Shown here piece after piece: positions 44,932 through 57,083 of a DNA stretch of 64,000 bases; position 1 is the stretch's first letter; every line of letters starts with the position of its first letter. Origin of the DNA: an uncultured Paracoccaceae bacterium (GTDB taxonomy: Bacteria; Pseudomonadota; Alphaproteobacteria; Rhodobacterales; Rhodobacteraceae); assembly GCA_947500055.1 (NCBI GenBank), contig CANMQO010000008.1:124001-188000 (forward strand), written 5' to 3'. The notes beneath the pieces are model-generated. The model was not told where the DNA came from and ran no database searches. It saw only the letters and a program-made list of their open reading frames with translations. Made by a program: the position numbers and the translations under genes.

Positions 44932-46038
44932 GTGAAGACGGGTTTTTTCTGGGACGAACGCTGTTTTTGGCATGGCGGCGGGAATTACGCCGGGATGCTG
45001 CCGGTTGGCGGGCTGGTGCAGCCGATGGATGGCGGTCTGCCCGAAAGCCCCGAGACCAAGCGCCGCCTGAAAAACCTGATCGAGGTGACCGGCCTTGCCC
45101 GCGAACTGGACATGCGCGGCGCAGAGATGGCAACCCGCGAAGATCTGTTACATGTACATCCCGCCCATTACCTGGATGAATTCAAAGGCTTGTCTGATGC
45201 AGGCGGGGGCGAACTTGGCCGTCGCACGCCCTTTGGCCCCGGGGGATATGAGCTTGCCACTCTCTCAGCCGGGTTGGCCAAAACCGCCTTGGCGGCTGTG
45301 CTGCAAGGCGAGCTTTCCAATGCCTATGCTTTGTCCCGCCCGCCCGGTCACCATTGCCTGCCGGATTTTCCCAATGGGTTCTGCCTGCTCAACAATATCG
45401 GCATCGCGATTGAGGCGGCCCGCGCAGCGGGTCTTGCAGGGCGATTTGCCGTGCTGGATTGGGACGTGCATCACGGCAACGGGACTGAGGCGGTGTTTTA
45501 CGACCGCGATGATGTGCTGACAGTATCGATCCACCAGGATCGGAACTATCCGATGGACACCGGCGGTTTCGAAGATCGCGGGCGCGGCGCGGGTAAGGGG
45601 TATAACCTCAACATCCCCCTGCCTCCCGGCACGGGGCATCAGGGCTATCTGACAGCCATGGATCGGCTTGCCCTGCCTGCCATTCGCGCCTTTGCCCCCG
45701 ATGTTTTGATCATTGCCTGTGGTTATGATGCAGGGGCGAATGACCCGCTGGGCCGGATGCTGGCCACCGCCGATACATTTGGTCAGATGACCCGACAGGT
45801 TATGGATTTGGCCAATGATGTCTGTGACGGCAAATTGTTACTGGTGCACGAGGGTGGTTATTCGGAAACCTACGTCCCATTCTGCGCCCATAACGTGCTT
45901 CAGGTCATGTCCGGCAGCCAGATCAGCGCCCCCGACCCCTTTGGCGACGCATTTCCATTGCGCCAGCCTGATGCGGGTTTCGATGCCTATCTGGACGGTG
46001 TGATCAGCGCGATGGAAACCGCGCTCATCTCAGCTTAA
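44932..46038 (+). CDS. Histone deacetylase family amidohydrolase
   Basis: 368 aa zinc amidohydrolase (class II HDAC/acetylpolyamine or acetoin-type branch). Motifs: FFWDERCFWHGGGNYAGMLP (about 4-23), LSRPPGHHCLPDFPNGFCLLNNIGIAIEAA (about 136-165, catalytic His pair), VLDWDVHHGNGTEAVFY (about 177-193, Asp-His zinc ligands) and IIACGYDAGANDPLGRM (Asp ligand near 265). Start is GTG 44932 behind the strong GGAGGTGAC site. Probable substrates are acetylated polyamines or other N-acyl amines. Convergent 4-nt overlap with the next gene. Confidence 0.92.
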   Translation: MKTGFFWDERCFWHGGGNYAGMLPVGGLVQPMDGGLPESPETKRRLKNLIEVTGLARELDMRGAEMATREDLLHVHPAHYLDEFKGLSDAGGGELGRRTPFGPGGYELATLSAGLAKTALAAVLQGELSNAYALSRPPGHHCLPDFPNGFCLLNNIGIAIEAARAAGLAGRFAVLDWDVHHGNGTEAVFYDRDDVLTVSIHQDRNYPMDTGGFEDRGRGAGKGYNLNIPLPPGTGHQGYLTAMDRLALPAIRAFAPDVLIIACGYDAGANDPLGRMLATADTFGQMTRQVMDLANDVCDGKLLLVHEGGYSETYVPFCAHNVLQVMSGSQISAPDPFGDAFPLRQPDAGFDAYLDGVISAMETALISA

Positions 46039-46688
46039 GTCAGCGCGCTATAGCCCAGCAAGGTCGGGGCCAAATGCCCTGCGGCATCACGACCAAACAC
46101 GTAGGACTGGATCTTGCGGAATGCATCCAGATAGTCGGGCAGTGTTTCCACATTCAACTCGCCCGGTGCAGGCAGCATATCGCCAAGCGGGCCGGTGAAG
46201 CCGACCACTGACAATGCGATCCGCGCTTCGAACTGGGACAGCTGCGCGCCTGCGGCGATGTTCGGGATTGTCAGTTTGACCTCTGCCTCGGTTCCGTTTG
46301 TCGCCACCAAAAGCCGGACGGCTGTGCCAAACTCGACCCTGTTATTGTCATCGGTCTGGCTGACGTAGAAACGCTTGGCCTCCTGGACGACACCGCTTTT
46401 GACCAGTTTGGTGCGGCCTGAAAACAGACCGGCCAGCATGCCCCCTTTGATCTCGGCCTCGGTCTTGTATTGATGGGCCTGAATATCCCAGCGGTCCAGC
46501 ACGGCACCTGCGCCGCCGGGTGCATCCCCAATCCCGCTTTCCGTGCCACCCATATCAGGGCCACTCTGGGTCACGCCCTGATCGGGGCCTGCCCTTTGTG
46601 CGGTTTCCGCCGCGAACCGCTTGGCTGCATCACGTACATCGGTCGGAATTTCGGTGCCAACACCATCTGTTGCAATAAATACCGTCAT
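46035..46688 (-). CDS. Unknown protein, partner of the trypsin-like protease
   Basis: 217 aa from ATG 46688 (MTVFIATDGVGTEIP), which has the strong site AGGGAGAAGGAC just before it; an ATG at 46727 would add 13 residues and sit 2 nt after the protease stop. N-terminal 70 residues are polar and Gly-rich, followed by a domain (about 75-185) with strands and the phrases RVEFGTAVRLLVATNGTEAEVKLTIPNIAAGAQLSQFEARIALSVVGFTGP. No domain recognised, no signal peptide, no membrane segment. Immediately downstream of the protease gene and likely co-expressed; a substrate, inhibitor or scaffold role is possible. Confidence 0.65.
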   Translation of the reverse strand: MTVFIATDGVGTEIPTDVRDAAKRFAAETAQRAGPDQGVTQSGPDMGGTESGIGDAPGGAGAVLDRWDIQAHQYKTEAEIKGGMLAGLFSGRTKLVKSGVVQEAKRFYVSQTDDNNRVEFGTAVRLLVATNGTEAEVKLTIPNIAAGAQLSQFEARIALSVVGFTGPLGDMLPAPGELNVETLPDYLDAFRKIQSYVFGRDAAGHLAPTLLGYSALT

Positions 46689-46729
46689 GTCCTTCTCCCT
46701 AAAAAATGATCTGAACCAATTCAGCATTG

Positions 46730-47644
46730 TCAGGTCATCACCATGTGGCCTGAACGCGCCCTGATCTGCGCCAGTTGATATCCGACAGACTGAATGACGC
46801 TCATGTCGCGCCGGGAAAACGCACCGATCACGATGCCTGCAACATCGCCATTGGTTTCCACCAGACCGCCGGAATCGCCAGGGTTCGTGATCCTTCGATC
46901 CGTCAGGTAGCAATCGGCATAATGAGCGTTTGTGGACCCCAACTGAATCCGGCTGCACGCGGCCAACAGATTTGCTGTGCTATTACTGGATACAATCCGC
47001 AACGGGTCCCCGCCTGCGGGCACAATTGTGGAACGGGGGCCGAATTGGCCTGAAGCACCCGGCGTGAATTCAACGAGTGCTGCATCAACGTCCCCCTTTG
47101 TGGTCGGGTTCAGCGCAGGATCGTTGGACCACAAGACCGTCCCGATCCGCACACCGTTTGCGTCGGTCACCGGTCCTTGCACTGACTGTGCCACATGCCC
47201 TGCGGTGATAAACCCTTCTCTGCCGCTGCTCCAACGCACCAACGGCCCCATCTGCCCGGACGCAGTCGCCAGTATCGGGTTGCCGGGGGTCGCATGTCGC
47301 ACACCTGCCGCGACACTGACAACTTTTGTCGTCCCGAAAACAGACTTTGGCGTGCCACCCAGCAGGCTTGTCATCAATTCGGCTAAACGTAGCGAGTCAA
47401 GCAAATCGGCGGGTCCGTCGTCAGTCAATTCAAGCAAGTTTGCATTGGCAAGAATGAAAGGGTGCAACTCTTCCAGATGCCAGATCAGCCCGGCGCCATG
47501 GACCATCGCCCAGACACCCGGGTCAGAGCGAAATTCAAGTGCATCGGTCAACAGCCGTGCTGTTTCAAGCGCGGGCATGACATTGTTAAGTTCAAGTTTC
47601 TGATGGGTGGCCAATGTGGCCAAGGCAAACGCGTCGAGGGTCAT
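46730..47644 (-). CDS. Cytosolic trypsin-like serine protease with N-terminal helical domain
   Basis: 304 aa, no signal peptide or membrane segment. Residues 1-95 are helical with no recognised family. The C-terminal part is a chymotrypsin-fold protease: REGFITAGHVAQ (His150), KGDVDAALVEF (Asp187; Asp185 also possible) and TNPGDSGGLVETNGDVAGIVIG (Ser258 in GDSGG). The intact triad in an unexported protein is uncommon; such proteases occur as effectors in bacterial conflict or stress systems joined to small adaptor domains. The following 217-aa gene is the only partner seen. Confidence 0.85.
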   Translation of the reverse strand: MTLDAFALATLATHQKLELNNVMPALETARLLTDALEFRSDPGVWAMVHGAGLIWHLEELHPFILANANLLELTDDGPADLLDSLRLAELMTSLLGGTPKSVFGTTKVVSVAAGVRHATPGNPILATASGQMGPLVRWSSGREGFITAGHVAQSVQGPVTDANGVRIGTVLWSNDPALNPTTKGDVDAALVEFTPGASGQFGPRSTIVPAGGDPLRIVSSNSTANLLAACSRIQLGSTNAHYADCYLTDRRITNPGDSGGLVETNGDVAGIVIGAFSRRDMSVIQSVGYQLAQIRARSGHMVMT

Positions 47645-47837
47645 TGAAATTCCTCACGTTATTAAATGATCTATGTCAAATGCGCCGCCGAAAATGGCAG
47701 CAGTCCTTTATTTATTGGTGAATGAAACAGCAAAATGGACAAATTGTCAAAATGACTCGCGTTACAACCCGGCCTTGCTGCTTGAGATCGTGAGGGGCAC
47801 CGCATATCTGAGGACGGACCAAACAACAGGACATGCA

Positions 47838-48416
47838 ATGCCCCCTGCCAACCCTGCCGCGCTTGATTTTCTGCTTACCCGTAGGTCACGACCTGCAAAG
47901 ACACTCACCGCCCCGGTGCCCGACCGGGCAGTGGTCGAGACACTTCTAACAGCCGCCGCCCGCACCCCTGATCATGGCAAGCTGGAGCCTTGGCGCTTCA
48001 TCGTGCTGGGCAAACCTGCCTTGGCCCGGCTGGCCGCAATAATCCCGGCGCGCGGTGCGGCACTGGGTATTGACGCCGAAAAGATCGCCAAGGCAGAGAC
48101 ACAATATGCACAGGCCGATCTGGCCGTGGCAGTGATTTCCAGTCCGAAACCATCCGAAAAGATACCGCAGATCGAGCAGATCTATTCTGCCGGTGCGGTC
48201 TGTCTTGCCTTGCTGAATGCGGCGTTGGCCGCTGGCTGGGGCGCGAACTGGCTGTCGGGCTGGGCCAGCCATGACCGCGACTTTGTTCGCGACGGGCTGG
48301 GTCTGGCAGATCATGAAACGGTTGCCGGGTTTATCCATCTTGGCACCGAAACCAACGCGCCGCCAGAACGGCCCCGACCCGATCTGCAATCCATCACCAT
48401 TTGGATCGAGACATGA
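47838..48416 (+). CDS. Nitroreductase family protein
   Basis: 192 aa FMN-dependent nitroreductase (YdjA type). N-terminus ALDFLLTRRSRPAKTL with the FMN-binding Arg pair; RTPDHGKLEPWRFIVLG (about 41-57), PSEKIPQIEQIYSAGAVCLALLNAALAAGWGANWLSGW (about 115-150), and GFIHLGT near 172. ATG 47838 preferred; the open frame extends upstream without a ribosome site. Its stop overlaps the EI24 gene start by 4 nt. Confidence 0.88.
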   Translation: MPPANPAALDFLLTRRSRPAKTLTAPVPDRAVVETLLTAAARTPDHGKLEPWRFIVLGKPALARLAAIIPARGAALGIDAEKIAKAETQYAQADLAVAVISSPKPSEKIPQIEQIYSAGAVCLALLNAALAAGWGANWLSGWASHDRDFVRDGLGLADHETVAGFIHLGTETNAPPERPRPDLQSITIWIET

Positions 48417-49102
48417 TCTTTGCCGCATTCCTCAAAGCGCTGGCCCAGCTTCCCGACCGCCGCTTTCGCAGCGTTGTCTGGCGGGGGATCGGGCTGACAA
48501 TTGCCCTGCTTGTCGCGATCTATGCCCTGCTCTTGTGGCTGATCGACTGGCTGACGGCAGAGCCGCTCAGCCTGCCTGCGGTTGGTGAGGTGACATGGCT
48601 GGGCGATCTGCTGAGCTGGGGATCATTGGGGGTGATGCTGTTGGTCTCGATCTTTCTGATGATCCCGGTCGCATCCGCCATCACCTCGCTGTTTCTTGAT
48701 GAGGTCGCGCAGGCTGTCGAGGACAAGCATTATCCCCACCTGCCCCCGGCAAAAGGCACCAGCTTAGCGGAAGGGATGCGCGATACGGTGAATTTCCTGG
48801 GCGTGCTGATGGCAGCGAATATCTTTGCCATCATCCTTTACGTACTGCTGCCCTTTGCCGCGTTCTTTATCTTTTATGCGCTGAATGGCTTCCTGCTGGG
48901 TCGGGAGTATTTCCAGATCGTGGCGATGCGCAGACTTGGTGTTGAAGAGGCGAAACAGCTACGCAGCAAACATCAGGGGACGATCTGGTTGGCTGGCTGT
49001 CTGATGGCGGTGCCGCTGACCTTTCCGCTGATCAACCTGATCATTCCATTGCTTGGGGCGGCCACATTCACCCATATTTTTCATCGGGTTAGTCTGCGCT
49101 GA
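48413..49102 (+). CDS. EI24 domain (CysZ-like) membrane protein
   Basis: 229 aa with four to six hydrophobic segments (about 26-50, 66-95, 128-150, 188-222). The layout matches EI24/CysZ proteins, in which CysZ carries sulfate. The PPAKGTSLAEGMRDTVNFLGVLM stretch is typical of the alphaproteobacterial EI24 branch. Translationally coupled with the nitroreductase by ATGA. Convergent 14-nt overlap with DUF1467. Sulfate transport is not shown. Confidence 0.85.
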   Translation: MIFAAFLKALAQLPDRRFRSVVWRGIGLTIALLVAIYALLLWLIDWLTAEPLSLPAVGEVTWLGDLLSWGSLGVMLLVSIFLMIPVASAITSLFLDEVAQAVEDKHYPHLPPAKGTSLAEGMRDTVNFLGVLMAANIFAIILYVLLPFAAFFIFYALNGFLLGREYFQIVAMRRLGVEEAKQLRSKHQGTIWLAGCLMAVPLTFPLINLIIPLLGAATFTHIFHRVSLR

Positions 49103-49376
49103 CCTCTGGCGTGGCCATGCGGTTGAACCAGTCAAGGTCACGCACGGTGACCTTGCCCGAAAGGATGATAAAGGCCAGCACCGCCCAGATCGGCACGGCG
49201 AAAGCTGTGGTGATCTTCGCCTTGCGCTTCAGGTTTGGATCGACCGGGGCAGAGGCATGCGTGCCCGGCACGACCTCACCCACATCGCCCTGCGTCTTGT
49301 TTCGCAAGGGCAACACGATGAAGAACACCATCGACCACACGACAGCAAAAAGAACGATGCCAGAAACCGGACCCAC
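49089..49376 (-). CDS. DUF1467 family membrane protein
   Basis: 95 aa with two membrane segments (about 5-22 and 57-73). MGPVSGIVLFAVVWSMVFFIVLPLR and the linker QGDVGEVVPGTHASAPVDPNLKRK are diagnostic of DUF1467. In alphaproteobacteria it commonly sits next to mce, as here (63 nt downstream). Function unknown. Confidence 0.9.
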   Translation of the reverse strand: MGPVSGIVLFAVVWSMVFFIVLPLRNKTQGDVGEVVPGTHASAPVDPNLKRKAKITTAFAVPIWAVLAFIILSGKVTVRDLDWFNRMATPEVSAD

Positions 49377-49410
49377 GGGAATTTCCTTTCGTGAAGGCTA
49401 TCTTCGATAG

Positions 49411-49430
49411 ATACGCCGGATGCGGCGTAT
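49411..49430 (-). terminator. Hairpin between mce and the DUF1467 gene
   Basis: Perfect 8-bp stem ATACGCCG / CGGCGTAT with a 4-nt loop, 10 nt after the mce stop (minus strand). No T-tract; possibly an attenuator, since both genes are read in the same direction. Confidence 0.45.
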
Positions 49431-49439
49431 GGCAAGGGG

Positions 49440-49844
49440 TCAGACCTGCTCAAGCTCGATCAGGCAGCCGTTAAAATCCTTCGGATGCAGAAACAGGACC
49501 GGCTTGCCATGGGCACCGATCTTCGGCTCACCACCGCCCAGAACCCGCGCGCCTTCGGCCAGGAGGTGATCGCGGGCCGCAAGGATATCATCGACCTCGT
49601 AACAAACGTGATGGATGCCGCCTGACGGGTTCTTGTCGAGAAACCCCTGAATCGGGGAGCCCTCGCCAAGCGGATAGAGCAATTCGATCTTGGTATTGGG
49701 CAGATTGATGAAAACGACCGTGACGCCATGATCCGGCTCATCCTGCGGGGCACCGACATCGGCCCCCAGCATCGTGCGATATTGCGCGCTTGCGGCTTCC
49801 AGATCGGGGACAGCAATTGCAACGTGATTCAGGCGACCAATCAT
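49440..49844 (-). CDS. mce: Methylmalonyl-CoA epimerase
   Basis: Interconverts (S)- and (R)-methylmalonyl-CoA in propionyl-CoA use. 134 aa, VOC fold. RLNHVAIAVPDLEAASAQYR (His8 metal ligand), GVTVVFINLPNTKIELLYPLGE (Glu ligand), GGIHHVCYEVDDI (His ligand near 87) and KPVLFLHPKDFNGCLIELEQ (C-terminal Glu ligand) are all in place. Links functionally to prpE. Confidence 0.95.
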   Translation of the reverse strand: MIGRLNHVAIAVPDLEAASAQYRTMLGADVGAPQDEPDHGVTVVFINLPNTKIELLYPLGEGSPIQGFLDKNPSGGIHHVCYEVDDILAARDHLLAEGARVLGGGEPKIGAHGKPVLFLHPKDFNGCLIELEQV

Positions 49845-49970
49845 AGCGTACTCCTTTTTGGCGACTTATGGCGCGGGTGGGCGGATCGTGCAACGTGTGA
49901 CGAAGTTAAGGACCTGTTCACCTTGTCCTGCTTTCAATGATGGCATTCGCAGCAATAGGGAAGAATCGCT

Positions 49971-50687
49971 ATGGATGTCTTGAATGAGATGATGCTGACC
50001 CGTGCGCCAACCGCGCGCCGCCCTCTTTTGGGGCTGACAGTGCTGGTTGTCGAAGACAGCCGATTTGCCAGCGAATCCCTGCGACTTTTATGCCTGCGCT
50101 CCGGCGCACGGATCAGGCGGGCGGACAGCCTTGAAAATGCCCGGCGGCATCTGGCCGTCTACCGGCCCACCGTGTTGCTGGTGGATGTCGGTCTGCCGGA
50201 TGGATCCGGCCTTGCCCTGATCCAGGCATTGTCCGAGGCATCACCAAGGATCGATGTCATCCTCGGGATCAGCGGCGATACCTCCGCCCGGGATGAGGTG
50301 ATGACATATGGGGCCGATGGGTTTATTGAAAAGCCGATTGCCAACCTTGCTGCGTTCCAATCTGCAATCCTTGAACATTTACCGGCCGACCGGCAGCCCC
50401 CTGCCCCCCGCATGATCAGTGACGAGGTCGTTTGCCCTGATCCGATCGCCTATCAGGATGATCTCAACCATATCGCGCAAGTGCTGGAAGAGGTCGGCGA
50501 GGATGAGAATATCGACTACGTCACCCAGTTTCTGGGCGGCGTTGCGCGCAGCGCGCAGGATCATGATCTTGATAAGGCCGTGCGTGACCTTGCCCGCCTG
50601 CGCACCAAGGGGGGCGACCTCAATAAGGGCGTGGCGACCCTGTCACAAATGGTGCAGTCACGCATTGCAGCAGGTGGTCCGATCTGA
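49971..50687 (+). CDS. Response regulator receiver protein
   Basis: 238 aa. Receiver domain at about 20-140: LTVLVVEDSRFASESL (acidic pocket Glu27/Asp28), phosphoacceptor Asp in TVLLVDVGLPDGSGLALIQ (about Asp69), and the Lys in GFIEKPIANLA (about 122). The C-terminal 85 residues are helical (ISDEVVCPDPIAYQDDLNHIAQVLEEVGEDENIDYVTQFLGGVARSAQDHDL) and show no DNA-binding or enzymatic domain; it resembles an Hpt-like helical module without a clear phosphohistidine. No kinase gene adjoins it. Confidence 0.88.
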   Translation: MDVLNEMMLTRAPTARRPLLGLTVLVVEDSRFASESLRLLCLRSGARIRRADSLENARRHLAVYRPTVLLVDVGLPDGSGLALIQALSEASPRIDVILGISGDTSARDEVMTYGADGFIEKPIANLAAFQSAILEHLPADRQPPAPRMISDEVVCPDPIAYQDDLNHIAQVLEEVGEDENIDYVTQFLGGVARSAQDHDLDKAVRDLARLRTKGGDLNKGVATLSQMVQSRIAAGGPI

Positions 50688-50744
50688 TGCGACCCCAGGA
50701 ACCTGCGCGGCAGGTTCCCGGGATTGTGCAAATCACCGATCAGT

Positions 50745-52598
50745 TCAGCTCTCAGGCGGCAATACCCGAAGCCGCAATTCGCGCAGCTGTTCGTTTTGCG
50801 GCTCGCTTGGGGCGTCCATCATCAGATCTTCCGCACGCTGGTTCATCGGGAACATGATGACCTCGCGGATATTCGCCTCATCCGCCAGCAGCATCACGAT
50901 CCGGTCGATCCCGGCCGCACAGCCACCATGGGGCGGGGCGCCATATTGGAACGCATTGACCATCCCGCCAAAGCGCTTTTCGACCTCATCCTTCCCATAA
51001 CCAGCCAGTTCGAACGCCTTGAACATGATCTCGGGACGGTGGTTCCGGATCGCACCCGACACCAATTCATACCCGTTACAGGCCAGATCATACTGATAGC
51101 CCAGCACCTTCAGCGGATCACCTTCCAGCGCGTCCATCCCGCCCTGCGGCATCGAAAACGGGTTATGTTCAAAATCGATCTTGCCGGTTTCGTCATCCTG
51201 TTCGTAAATCGGAAAATCCACGATCCAGGCAAAGGCAAAGCGATCCTGATCGGTCAGGCCCAGTTCATCGCCAATCACATTGCGGGCACGGCCTGCCACG
51301 CCTTCGAAGGCTTTTGGCTTCCCACCAAGGAAAAACGCCGCATCACCCAGACCAAGGCCCAGTTGCTGGCGAATGGCCTCTGTGCGCTCGGGCCCGATAT
51401 TCTTGGCAAGCGGACCAGCGGCTTCCATACCACCTTCCACTTCGCCTGACTTCAGCTTGGCCTGCGCTTCCTTGACGGAGATACCCAGTTCTTGCGCAAC
51501 CGCATCCGCCGTTTTTTCACGCCAGAAGATATAACCCATCCCCGGCAATCCTTCTTTCTGGGCAAAGGCATTCATCCGGTCACAGAATTTGCGCGATCCA
51601 CCTGTCGGGGCCGGGATTGCACGCACTTCGGTGCCTTCCTGCTCCAACAGCTTTGCGAAAATCGCAAAGCCTGAATCGCGGAAGTGGTCGGAGACCACTT
51701 GCATTTTAATAGGATTGCGCAGGTCGGGCTTGTCCGACCCATACCAAAGGGCCGCATCGCGATAGGAAATCTGCTCCCATGTCTGGTCGACCTTCCGGCC
51801 GCCGCCGAATTCTTCAAAAATGCCCGTGATCACCGGCTGGATCGTGTCGAACACATCCTGTTGCTCGACAAAGGACATCTCCATATCCAACTGATAGAAA
51901 TCGGTGGGTGAGCGATCGGCGCGCGGGTCTTCATCGCGGAAACACGGCGCGATCTGAAAATATTTGTCATAGCCGGACACCATGATCAGCTGCTTGAACT
52001 GCTGCGGGGCCTGCGGCAGGGCATAGAATTTGCCGGGATGCAGGCGCGACGGCACCAGAAAATCGCGCGCGCCTTCAGGGGAGGACGCCGTGATAATCGG
52101 GGTCTGATATTCGCGGAACCCGCTATCCCACATCCGGCGACGCATGGAGGCGACAACATCAGACCGCAATTTCATATTTGCCTGCATCGCCTCGCGGCGC
52201 AGATCCAGGTAACGGTACTTCAATCGGGTCTCTTCAGGATATTCCTGATCGCCAAACACCATCAGCGGCAATTCCTTCGCCGCACCCAGCACTTCGATCG
52301 CGCGCACAAACACCTCGACCTCGCCGGTTGGCAGCTTGGGGTTCACCAATTCAGGGTCCCGCGCCTTCACCTCACCATCAATCCGGATGCACCATTCTGA
52401 CCGCACCTTTTCCACATCGGCAAAGGCCGCAGAATCGGGGTCACACAGCACCTGCGTTATCCCGTAGTGATCCCGCAAGTCGATAAACAGAATGCCGCCA
52501 TGGTCGCGCACCCGATTGACCCAGCCGGACAAACGGACGGTCTGTCCAACATCGGCGGCAGTCAGTTCAGCACAGGTATGGCTACGATAGGCGTGCAT
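50745..52598 (-). CDS. aspS: Aspartyl-tRNA synthetase
   Basis: Charges tRNA-Asp (and in many alphaproteobacteria tRNA-Asn, followed by GatCAB). 617 aa, bacterial type with the GAD insert. N-terminal OB-fold ([31 protein letters not shown]), class II motif 2 [17 protein letters not shown] (about 212-228), bacterial insert with [17 protein letters not shown], and motif 3 [21 protein letters not shown] 52598 has AAGGATGAC before it. Whether it is discriminating cannot be told. Confidence 0.97.
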   Translation of the reverse strand: MHAYRSHTCAELTAADVGQTVRLSGWVNRVRDHGGILFIDLRDHYGITQVLCDPDSAAFADVEKVRSEWCIRIDGEVKARDPELVNPKLPTGEVEVFVRAIEVLGAAKELPLMVFGDQEYPEETRLKYRYLDLRREAMQANMKLRSDVVASMRRRMWDSGFREYQTPIITASSPEGARDFLVPSRLHPGKFYALPQAPQQFKQLIMVSGYDKYFQIAPCFRDEDPRADRSPTDFYQLDMEMSFVEQQDVFDTIQPVITGIFEEFGGGRKVDQTWEQISYRDAALWYGSDKPDLRNPIKMQVVSDHFRDSGFAIFAKLLEQEGTEVRAIPAPTGGSRKFCDRMNAFAQKEGLPGMGYIFWREKTADAVAQELGISVKEAQAKLKSGEVEGGMEAAGPLAKNIGPERTEAIRQQLGLGLGDAAFFLGGKPKAFEGVAGRARNVIGDELGLTDQDRFAFAWIVDFPIYEQDDETGKIDFEHNPFSMPQGGMDALEGDPLKVLGYQYDLACNGYELVSGAIRNHRPEIMFKAFELAGYGKDEVEKRFGGMVNAFQYGAPPHGGCAAGIDRIVMLLADEANIREVIMFPMNQRAEDLMMDAPSEPQNEQLRELRLRVLPPES

Positions 52599-52733
52599 AA
52601 TGTCATCCTTACAGGGGTCAAACGGTCGGCCCGATACACCCCTTTGCCCCGCCAAAGTCAACCGTCACCCGCATCTGTCCCAAAATACCTGCGCCATTGG
52701 TCGATATTTCGTCAAAAAACCGCACAGCGCAGC

Positions 52734-52761
52734 TTGCAACCCGCATGCCCATCCCTATAAC
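52734..52761 (+). promoter_or_regulatory. Likely carB promoter
   Basis: TTGCAA (52734-52739) and TATAAC (52756-52761) with 16-nt spacing, 36 nt before the carB ATG. Confidence 0.45.
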
Positions 52762-52796
52762 CCACGACAATTTGCATAAACCCGAGGGGCAAGCCC

Positions 52797-56126
<3,330 letters not shown>

Positions 56127-56238
56127 TGGTGAATTTTCACTGAAACGGTAAAAGTATTGGTCCGCTTTGAGCCCAACTTGCAGGAATGCTGCATTGCCGC
56201 CAGAGTCCGCTTGTCGGAAAAAATGAACAGGCACGCGA

Positions 56239-56691
56239 ATGAGTATCGATTGGCAAAGGGCAGCAGCTTACGTGGTTGCTGTTGACTCCCAACAACGGAT
56301 TTTGCTGACGCAATTTAGTAAAGCGGGTCATCCAAGGTCTGGCGCTTGGACATTACCCGGCGGCGGTATGGAATGGGGCGAACAGGCACACGAGACTGCA
56401 CTCCGTGAACTGGAAGAAGAAACCGGCCTAAGCGCAGACATCGGTACCTTATTGGGAGCACAATCAGAGTGGTTTGACGAAAGAACGTCCCAACGGGGAC
56501 AACGCGGTCTCGCACTTCGCCTGATATTCGAAGCAATAAACTGCGCAGGTGAACTCAAGACCGACTTCAGGGACGATGATACAACGGTGGGGGCGGCTTG
56601 GTTCTCGATCGACGCAGTCCAAAAATTGGATAGAGTCGAGGTTGTAGATTTTGGCCTATCCCTAATTTTGACCAACAATATTGTTGATTGA
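56239..56691 (+). CDS. Nudix hydrolase
   Basis: 150 aa. Nudix box GMEWGEQAHETALRELEEETGL (about 38-60, GX5EX7REUXEEXGU) is complete; preceded by AYVVAVDSQQRILLTQFSKAGHPRSGAWTLPGG. Likely cleaves a nucleoside-diphosphate derivative, class NUDT-like with unknown substrate. GC content is visibly lower than the flanking carB and ketoacyl synthase genes, and the gene lies next to a repeat-bearing gap, suggesting recent acquisition. Confidence 0.88.
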   Translation: MSIDWQRAAAYVVAVDSQQRILLTQFSKAGHPRSGAWTLPGGGMEWGEQAHETALRELEEETGLSADIGTLLGAQSEWFDERTSQRGQRGLALRLIFEAINCAGELKTDFRDDDTTVGAAWFSIDAVQKLDRVEVVDFGLSLILTNNIVD

Positions 56692-57083
56692 TCTTTTTGG
56701 ATGGCTAAAGAGCGGACGTTCAGTCGACCTTGACTAAGGTCTGCTTCGTCCGCAAACCAGACAAACGCAATCTACGAAGATGGCACAGAGCCATGGCTCC
56801 CTTTTCGTTACCCTTTGTTCAGAGGAACAATCTGTTCGTTCTCTGATTACCCGGAGGCCAGCGCCCTCCCCATGGGGGAGGGTTTGAGCCGTCTCGGAAT
56901 TGATCCAGTGGATCAATTTAGGCGAAAACGGGCGGAGCCCTTCGGGCGCTGCCCGGCTTTGCCGGGCTGGTACGTGGCTGGCGTAAGGTCGGCCCAAGCT
57001 GCCCTAGCGTCAACCTTTCTTGCCCCTTTGCCCTGTGGACATTCGCTTTCTGCACGCCATAGTAATTGGTGAGGGGAGCAAAC
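56692..57083. other. 392-nt gap with palindromes and low coding potential
   Basis: No convincing gene. Contains ATTGATCCA-G-TGGATCAAT at 56899-56917, the stem GCCCGGC-TTT-GCCGGGC at about 56952-56968, and a CCCTCCCCATGGGGGAGGG palindrome near 56865-56883 that recurs in related form at 58319-58336. The left half (56700-56830) is AT-richer, as is the Nudix gene. Ends with the ribosome site of the ketoacyl synthase at 57072-57078. Confidence 0.55.
56899..56917. repeat. Inverted repeat ATTGATCCA/TGGATCAAT
   Basis: 9-bp arms around a single G, inside the non-coding gap; may belong to a dispersed genomic repeat, which needs other copies to confirm. Confidence 0.5.

Noticed and set aside
46689-46958. 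N-terminal extension of the 217-aa protein gene up to 46958
   Set aside because: It would run out of frame through the end of the protease gene; residues are Arg/His/Cys-rich and a strong ribosome site lies at 46688.
56734-56997. 87-codon minus-strand frame in the gap after the Nudix gene
   Set aside because: Runs through palindromic repeat sequence, has no ribosome site, and resembles no family; considered non-coding.
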